The notes under the pieces were generated by a model. That model had not been told where the DNA came from, did no database searches, and saw only the letters and a program-made list of their open reading frames with translations. From an uncultured Haloferula sp. (GTDB lineage Bacteria > Verrucomicrobiota > Verrucomicrobiae > Verrucomicrobiales > Akkermansiaceae), in assembly GCA_946481625.1 (NCBI GenBank), contig CAMLOZ010000089.1, positions 1-9,746 on the forward strand: a DNA stretch of 9,746 nucleotides, in the 5' to 3' direction. Positions 5,710 to 9,746 of the stretch are shown in pieces. The translations under genes and the position numbers were made by a program. Position 1 is the stretch's first letter. Every line of letters begins with the position of its first letter.

Positions 5710-7035
5710 ATGACCCTGGAAGCAAAGCGGACGACTCCATCCCCCGGATCCATCGCCGCCACCCCGCCTCCGCTCTCGCTCCAGACGCGGATCGTCGTTC
5801 TCACCTACCTCGCCTACTTCTTCTACTACTTCACCCGCAAGCACCTCAGCGTCGCCACCGGCTCGCTTGTGGAGGAGGGCTTCTCGCTCAAGCTGATCGG
5901 CGTGGTGAATTCCGCCTACTCGGTTTGCTACATGCTCGGCCAGTTTGCGAGCGGTGCCCTGGGGGACCGGAGAGGGCCTCGCATCGCGCTCTTCCTCGGC
6001 ATGTGCCTCTCCGGCATCGCCACCGCCGCCTTCGGCATGTTTCCTTTCACGGCCGTCCTCGCGATCAGCTACTCCTTGAACGGCCTCTTCCAATCCACCG
6101 GCTGGCCGAATACCTGCAAGATCGTCACCGCCTGGGTCAGCGAGGCGCGCCGCGGCCGCGTCATGGGCTTCTGGCTGACCTGCTACATCATCGGCAGCAT
6201 GGCCGCGACCTTCTTCGCCGGCCTTGTCCTCGAGCGCTACGGCTGGCGGGAGGTCTTCCTCGTCATGGGCGGCGTCGTGATCCTCATCGGCATCATCCAG
6301 GGCCTTTTCCTCATCAACCGCCCGGAAGACCGCGGCTACTCTTTCCACTCCGGTAGCACGGACTCGCCCGCCGTCGTGGAGTCGCGCATTGGCTTCTCGC
6401 GGATGCTGTCGAATCCCTCGGTCCTTCTTCTCGGCTTCTCCTACTTCGGGCTCAAGTACACCCGCTACACCCTCTTCGCCTGGCTCCCGTTCTACCTCGA
6501 GAAAGTCGTCAAGCTCCCCAAGTTCGCCTCCGCCATGGCCTCGAACGGCTTCGAAGCTGGAGGCATCGCCGGCCTCATCCTCGGCGGCTTCGTCGCCGAC
6601 CGCTGGTTCGCGGGGAACCGCTGCCGTCTCGCGCTGATCTCATTGCTCGGCATGATCCTCGCCATCTTCGCCTACCGCATCCTCTCCCGCGGGGCAGGAG
6701 GAACAATCAACCTCTTCGGCCACCCCGCCGACCTTCTGTTGGTGAAGAACATCGTCGGCATCGCCGTTGTCGGCTGCTTCCTCTACATTGCGGACGCCAT
6801 CCTCTCCGGCACCGCCGCGCAGGAAGTCGGCGGGGCTGAAAACGCCGCCTCCGCCTGCGGCATCGTCAATGGCATCGGCTCCATCGGCCAGATCCTCTCC
6901 GGCATCGTCCCCGTCCTCATGGCGGAGCGCTATGGCTGGGATGCCGTCTTCATCTCTTTCATCGTCTTCGGCCTCATCTCCGTCGCGATCGTCATCCCCC
7001 TCGCCCTCAAACCCTCCATCCCCCGCGCAGAGTAG
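5710..7035 (+). CDS. OPA-family MFS transporter (GlpT/UhpT-like organophosphate transporter)
   Basis: A 441-residue inner-membrane protein with 12 hydrophobic segments, the usual length for the organophosphate:phosphate antiporter family. The family signature is present at about 124-150: NGLFQSTGWPNTCK, then AWVSEARRGR. TM1 has YYFTRKHLSVA with Arg43, and TM7 has KYTRYTLFAWLPFYL with Arg252. These align by motif with Arg45 and Arg269 of E. coli GlpT, which bind the substrate phosphate. The MFS loop 2-3 motif is GDRRGPR (85-91). Expected role: uptake of a phosphorylated three-carbon or sugar compound in exchange for inorganic phosphate; the exact substrate is unknown. I chose ATG 5710 over an in-frame ATG at 5548 because the extra 54 residues are atypical, and that reading would put the LexA-type palindrome inside the gene. 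No Shine-Dalgarno is seen. Confidence 0.9.
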   Translation: MTLEAKRTTPSPGSIAATPPPLSLQTRIVVLTYLAYFFYYFTRKHLSVATGSLVEEGFSLKLIGVVNSAYSVCYMLGQFASGALGDRRGPRIALFLGMCLSGIATAAFGMFPFTAVLAISYSLNGLFQSTGWPNTCKIVTAWVSEARRGRVMGFWLTCYIIGSMAATFFAGLVLERYGWREVFLVMGGVVILIGIIQGLFLINRPEDRGYSFHSGSTDSPAVVESRIGFSRMLSNPSVLLLGFSYFGLKYTRYTLFAWLPFYLEKVVKLPKFASAMASNGFEAGGIAGLILGGFVADRWFAGNRCRLALISLLGMILAIFAYRILSRGAGGTINLFGHPADLLLVKNIVGIAVVGCFLYIADAILSGTAAQEVGGAENAASACGIVNGIGSIGQILSGIVPVLMAERYGWDAVFISFIVFGLISVAIVIPLALKPSIPRAE

Positions 7036-7044
7036 CCAGAGTAG

Positions 7045-7064
7045 CCGATGCCTCCCGGCATCGG
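7045..7064. repeat. Intergenic palindrome, possible terminator or dispersed repeat
   Basis: CCGATGCC-TCCC-GGCATCGG is a perfect 8-bp stem with a 4-base loop, 9 bases after the transporter stop codon. There is no T-tract after it, so a classical intrinsic terminator is doubtful. It is preceded by the direct repeat AGAGTAGCC and resembles the short palindromic elements that are dispersed between genes in some bacteria. Confidence 0.5.
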
Positions 7065-7235
7065 GGAGGAGCCCGCAAGCCTCCGGCGCGGACGAAGGTT
7101 CCCGGTCCTTCCCGTTATTTCCCTCCTTCGGAAACCGTGCCTTCTTCCCTCGCAAGCCATCCTCCTTTGCTCTCCCTCCGCGTTCCCCTGCGATCTCTGT
7201 AACTCTGCAGTTCCTTCTCCCTGAACCCACCGCCT

Positions 7236-7262
7236 CCGACCCCCGACCCCCGACCCCCGACC
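7236..7262. repeat. 7-bp tandem repeat (CCGACCC, about 3.9 copies)
   Basis: Three full copies and six bases of a fourth copy of CCGACCC, ending 63 bases before the response-regulator ATG. On the minus strand it reads as G5 runs separated by TC, with further G pairs and triplets next to it, so it could form a G-quadruplex. The copy number could vary by slippage. Confidence 0.75.
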
Positions 7263-7325
7263 ACTTTGTTAAGCTCGCGTAAATCCAATCGCCTCCCGCC
7301 CCTCCCTTCGCCATCCTCCACCCGC

Positions 7326-8048
7326 ATGAGCCCTGCGCCCTCCCGTCCTTTGCTCGTGGTCGATGACGACCGCAAGCTCTGCGGTCTCATCCGCGATTAC
7401 CTCGCCCCGCACGGCTGGCAGGTGGACATGCGCCACACCGGTCCCGAGGGCCTCGAAGCCGCCCGCACCGGCAAGCACGAGGCCGTCCTCCTCGATGTCA
7501 TGATGCCCGGCATGGACGGCTTCGAAGTCCTCCGCGAGCTCCGCAAGTCCTCCACCGTCCCCGTCCTCATGCTCACCGCCATGGGCGAGGAAGCCGACCG
7601 CATCGTCGGCCTCGAACTCGGTGCCGATGACTACCTTCCCAAGACCTTCTCCAGCCGCGAACTCCTCGCCCGCCTCCGCGCCGTCACCCGCCGCAGCGCG
7701 CTCGCCGTTGAAAACAACGGTGCCCCCGCGAAGGACCTGACCTGCGGTGATCTCGTCCTCAACGAGGATACCCACGTCGTCACCCTCCGCGGCGAGATCC
7801 TCGAACTCACCGCCCTCGAGTTCGCCATCCTCGCCTCCCTCCTCAAGGCGAAGGGCCGCGTGAAAACCCGCGAAACCCTCCTCGAGGAAGTCTCGGACCG
7901 CCGCTTCGACGTCTTCGACCGCTCGATCGATGTCCACGTTTCCCAGCTCCGCCGCAAGCTGGGCGATGATCCCAAGCAACCGCGCTTCATCCGCACCATC
8001 CGCGGCGTCGGTTACAAGCTGGAGGACGGCAACGGCAGCGAACCATGA
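7326..8048 (+). CDS. OmpR-family response regulator (CpxR-like)
   Basis: A 240-residue DNA-binding response regulator of the usual two-domain size. Receiver domain (about 8-120): acidic pocket Asp13-Asp14-Asp15 in VVDDDRK, phospho-acceptor Asp57 in LLDVMMPGMDG, switch residues Thr84 and Tyr103, and Lys106. The residue after Lys106 is Thr (LPKTF) where most relatives have Pro. The C-terminal winged helix-turn-helix (about 130-235) shows LTALEFAIL, then the recognition-helix region IDVHVSQLRRKLGDD and the wing IRTIRGVGYKLE, typical of OmpR/PhoB transcription factors. The kinase gene follows with an ATGA overlap, so it is the evident partner. I chose ATG 7326; a TTG at 7266 would add 20 residues of Ser/Pro/Arg-rich sequence unlike the family. 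Target genes are unknown. Confidence 0.95.
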   Translation: MSPAPSRPLLVVDDDRKLCGLIRDYLAPHGWQVDMRHTGPEGLEAARTGKHEAVLLDVMMPGMDGFEVLRELRKSSTVPVLMLTAMGEEADRIVGLELGADDYLPKTFSSRELLARLRAVTRRSALAVENNGAPAKDLTCGDLVLNEDTHVVTLRGEILELTALEFAILASLLKAKGRVKTRETLLEEVSDRRFDVFDRSIDVHVSQLRRKLGDDPKQPRFIRTIRGVGYKLEDGNGSEP

Positions 8049-9631
8049 AGCAACGCCGCGCCCGCTTCCCCCTGATGGCGAAGATGCTGCTCTGGCTCCT
8101 CGTCCATCTCGGCGTGCTCGCGGCCGCCTTCTTCCTCTTCGTCGCCTGGCAGCTCCGCCTCGGCCTGGACTCCTTCCTCAGCGGCACCGCCGGCGAACGC
8201 CTGCGGGATGCCGGGGAGGAGATCGCCTCCGACCTCCGCTCGGCCCCGCGCCGCGAATGGCGGGAGATTATCGAGCGCCATGAGGCCGCGCTCGGCGTGG
8301 AGCTCTTCCTCCAGCTCGGTCCTGGCGATTGGATCGGCAGCCCGCCGGAGAAGGTTCCCGGGAATGTGGACCGCCGCATCAAGGAGTTCCGGCGTCCCGC
8401 CGCCCGTCCCCCGCGCGGGCCCGCGGCACGCCCGCCGGAAGGACCTTTGGAAGAAGATCGCCCCTTCGAGGAATTCGACGGCCCGCCGGGAGAGGGCCCT
8501 CCGGGTCCTGGTGGCCGCCCGCCTCGCGGCCCCCGCGGCAGACCACCCCTCGGCCAAGGGACCTTTCCGCAGATCACCGATGACTTCCGCCCGCGCGCCC
8601 GTCCCGACTTCCTGCTCCGCGGCGAGGGCGGGAACGGATACTGGGCTGGCATCGATATCCCGCTCTTCGAGCCCCGCGTGCAACAGCCGCTCCACGGCCT
8701 CCTTCTCCTTCGCGCCCCGGAGATTTCCGGGAACGGCCTCTTCTTCAACGTGAAGCCCTGGCTGATCGGGGCTCTCTCGGTGCTCGGTCTCAGCCTGCTG
8801 CTATGGGCACCGTTCTTCTTCGGCATCACCCGCTACCTCTCGCGCCTGTCGAAGACCACCGAGGCGATTGCCGATGGCAAGTTCGACGTTCGCGTCGGCA
8901 CCTCGCGCTCCGATGAACTCGGCGTCCTCGGTGAATCCATTGAAAGCATGGCCTCCCGTCTCGACCGCCTCGTCCGCGGCCAGAAGCGCTTCCTCGGCGA
9001 TGTCGCGCACGAACTCTGCTCGCCCCTTGCCCGCATCCGCACCGGCCTCGGCATCTTCGAATTCGGCCTCACCCCCGAGCAACAGGCCCGCCTCGACTCC
9101 ATTGAGGAGGACGTCGGTGAGCTCTCCCGCCTCGTCTCCGAAGTGCTCGCCTTCACCAAGGCCAGCACCGCTCCCGGCTCCGTGCGCCTTGAGAATGTCG
9201 AGCTCGCACCGCTTGTCGGCCTCGCCCTCTCCCGCGAATGTCCCGGCCAGGACGCGAAGATCGAAATCCCCGCCGAGCTCGCCGTCCACGCCGACCGCAA
9301 CCTCCTCGCCCGCGCCATCGCAAACGTCCTCCGCAACGCCCGCAACCACGGCGGCGACGAATGTGCCCTCCACATCACCGCGCATCGCAAGGGCAGCGAC
9401 ATCGAGCTCCGCATCGCCGACAACGGTCCCGGCGTCGACCCCTCCGACCTCCCGCGTCTCTTCGAACCCTTCTACCGTCCCGATGCCGCCCGCACCCGTG
9501 AAGCCGGCGGCTCCGGCCTCGGTCTCGCCATCGTCCGCGCCGGCGTGGAAGCCTGCCACGGCACCGTCCGCGCCGAATCCAACTCCCCTCAAGGCCTCGC
9601 CCTTGTCTTTTACCTCCCCCGCGCCAAGTAG
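8045..9631 (+). CDS. Sensor histidine kinase (CpxA-like) with Pro/Gly/Arg-rich sensor domain
   Basis: A 528-residue inner-membrane kinase. TM1 is about 12-34, the periplasmic part about 35-237, TM2 about 238-260, and HAMP about 258-312 (TRYLSRLSKTTEAIADG, then DELGVLGES). In the H-box, FLGDVAHELCSPLARIR, the phosphorylated histidine is His322; Cys325 stands where Arg or Lys is usual. ATP-binding domain: N-box ANVLRNARNHG (426-436), G1 DNGPGVD (459-465), F-box LFEPFYR, G2 GGSGLGLAI (488-496). All catalytic motifs are intact. The overall order and the SPLAR H-box resemble CpxA-type envelope-stress kinases. Residues about 116-189 of the periplasmic part are a low-complexity stretch dominated by Pro, Gly and Arg, with an acidic patch at 136-145; its ligand is unknown. 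The ATG overlaps the response-regulator stop as ATGA. Confidence 0.95.
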   Translation: MKQRRARFPLMAKMLLWLLVHLGVLAAAFFLFVAWQLRLGLDSFLSGTAGERLRDAGEEIASDLRSAPRREWREIIERHEAALGVELFLQLGPGDWIGSPPEKVPGNVDRRIKEFRRPAARPPRGPAARPPEGPLEEDRPFEEFDGPPGEGPPGPGGRPPRGPRGRPPLGQGTFPQITDDFRPRARPDFLLRGEGGNGYWAGIDIPLFEPRVQQPLHGLLLLRAPEISGNGLFFNVKPWLIGALSVLGLSLLLWAPFFFGITRYLSRLSKTTEAIADGKFDVRVGTSRSDELGVLGESIESMASRLDRLVRGQKRFLGDVAHELCSPLARIRTGLGIFEFGLTPEQQARLDSIEEDVGELSRLVSEVLAFTKASTAPGSVRLENVELAPLVGLALSRECPGQDAKIEIPAELAVHADRNLLARAIANVLRNARNHGGDECALHITAHRKGSDIELRIADNGPGVDPSDLPRLFEPFYRPDAARTREAGGSGLGLAIVRAGVEACHGTVRAESNSPQGLALVFYLPRAK

Positions 9632-9633
9632 CG

Positions 9634-9678
9634 CAAAAGGTGGCCCGGATACACTCCGCCGCGGTACCGCCGCTTTTG
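9634..9678 (+). terminator. Possible terminator of the two-component operon
   Basis: CAAAAG (9634-9639) pairs with CTTTTG (9673-9678), extended inward by TGGC with GCCG after one bulged base. The A-run on one side and T-run on the other flank GC-rich sequence, as in bidirectional intrinsic terminators, just after the kinase TAG. The loop is long (about 25 bases) and contains the palindrome GCGGTACCGC (9661-9670), so the call is tentative. Confidence 0.35.
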
Positions 9679-9681
9679 ACT

Positions 9682-9723
9682 GCGGCAACCTTGTTGCCGC
9701 TTTCGGCAGGCAGCCTGCTGCCG
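9682..9723. repeat. Paired intergenic hairpins (possible dispersed repeat)
   Basis: Two stem-loops in a row: GCGGCAA-CCTTG-TTGCCGC (9682-9700, 7-bp stem) and GCAG-CCTG-CTGC (9710-9721), the latter within an alternative CGGCAG/CTGCCG pairing (9704-9723). The two share a GGCA stem base and a CCT-containing loop, as if derived from one unit. The first is followed by TTTC and could help end transcription of the kinase gene. Confidence 0.5.
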
Positions 9724-9746
9724 TGAAGCACCTTGCGATCCGCGCT

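Larger units (their letters stand above)
7036..7325. other. Intergenic region before the two-component operon
   Basis: A 290-base gap with no credible gene. It begins with a tandem 9-bp repeat (AGAGTAGCC twice, 7029-7046) that includes the transporter stop codon, then a strong palindrome (7045-7064) and a second pairing (GGAGG with CCTCC, up to about 7082). The next 130 bases are rich in C and T on the plus strand. A 7-bp tandem repeat follows at 7236-7262. No convincing promoter hexamers or ribosome binding site are visible for the response regulator. Confidence 0.6.

Noticed and set aside
4003..5713. Plus-strand reading frames (4003-4866 and 4922-5713) opposite the minus-strand operon
   Set aside because: They are antisense shadows: Arg/Ser/Ala-rich without domains, while the minus strand has signal peptide, coiled-coil and membrane features and ATGA coupling.
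7266..7325. A TTG start at 7266 for the response regulator
   Set aside because: The 20 extra residues are Ser/Pro/Arg-rich and precede the normal receiver-domain start. ATG 7326 fits the family length.
7036..7325. CRISPR array or small RNA gene in the repeat-bearing gap
   Set aside because: The repeats are a 7-bp tandem and single palindromes without spacers of constant length. There is no promoter/terminator pair that would define an RNA gene.
1..9746. tRNA, rRNA, insertion sequence or prophage genes
   Set aside because: I looked for tRNA-like cloverleaf sequence, transposase motifs and terminal inverted repeats and saw none. All genes fit ordinary chromosomal content.

Overview
The window looks like a chromosomal segment of a high-GC member of the Verrucomicrobia, perhaps the Luteolibacter/Verrucomicrobiaceae side. 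The grounds are two perfect copies of the palindrome TGTTC-N4-GAACA, which matches the LexA (SOS) operator described for Verrucomicrobia, GC-rich codon use, near absence of Shine-Dalgarno sequences, and palindromic repeats between genes. The phylum is an inference; there is no rRNA or other marker gene here.

Layout. Positions 1-1992 (minus strand) hold an APC-type amino-acid permease gene followed, with a 4-base ATGA overlap, by a lipoprotein gene of unknown function that runs off the left edge. Positions 1993-2107 are a divergent intergenic region with a clear promoter whose -35/-10 spacer is filled by a perfect LexA operator; it faces a PA0069-family (COG1533, SplB-like) radical SAM gene at 2108-3157. 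Positions 3161-5461 (minus strand) carry four genes. In order of transcription they are a coiled-coil protein with a C-terminal membrane segment, a second smaller protein of the same design (ATGA overlap), a signal-peptide-bearing outer-membrane beta-barrel protein, and a small membrane-anchored protein with a possible Ig-like/carboxypeptidase-regulatory fold. Positions 5462-5709 are a second divergent region with the second perfect LexA operator. On its other side lies an OPA-family (GlpT/UhpT-like) organophosphate transporter gene at 5710-7035. Positions 7036-7325 are non-coding, with a strong palindrome and a 7-bp tandem repeat. Positions 7326-9631 encode an OmpR-family response regulator and a CpxA-like histidine kinase, again joined by an ATGA overlap. 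The last 115 bases hold several hairpins.

How the parts fit. The two LexA operators suggest that the radical SAM gene, and either the coiled-coil membrane operon or the transporter, belong to the DNA-damage response of this organism. The coiled-coil pair has no recognised family and is the best candidate here for an undescribed function. The two-component system, the permease/lipoprotein pair and the transporter look like ordinary envelope and transport functions.
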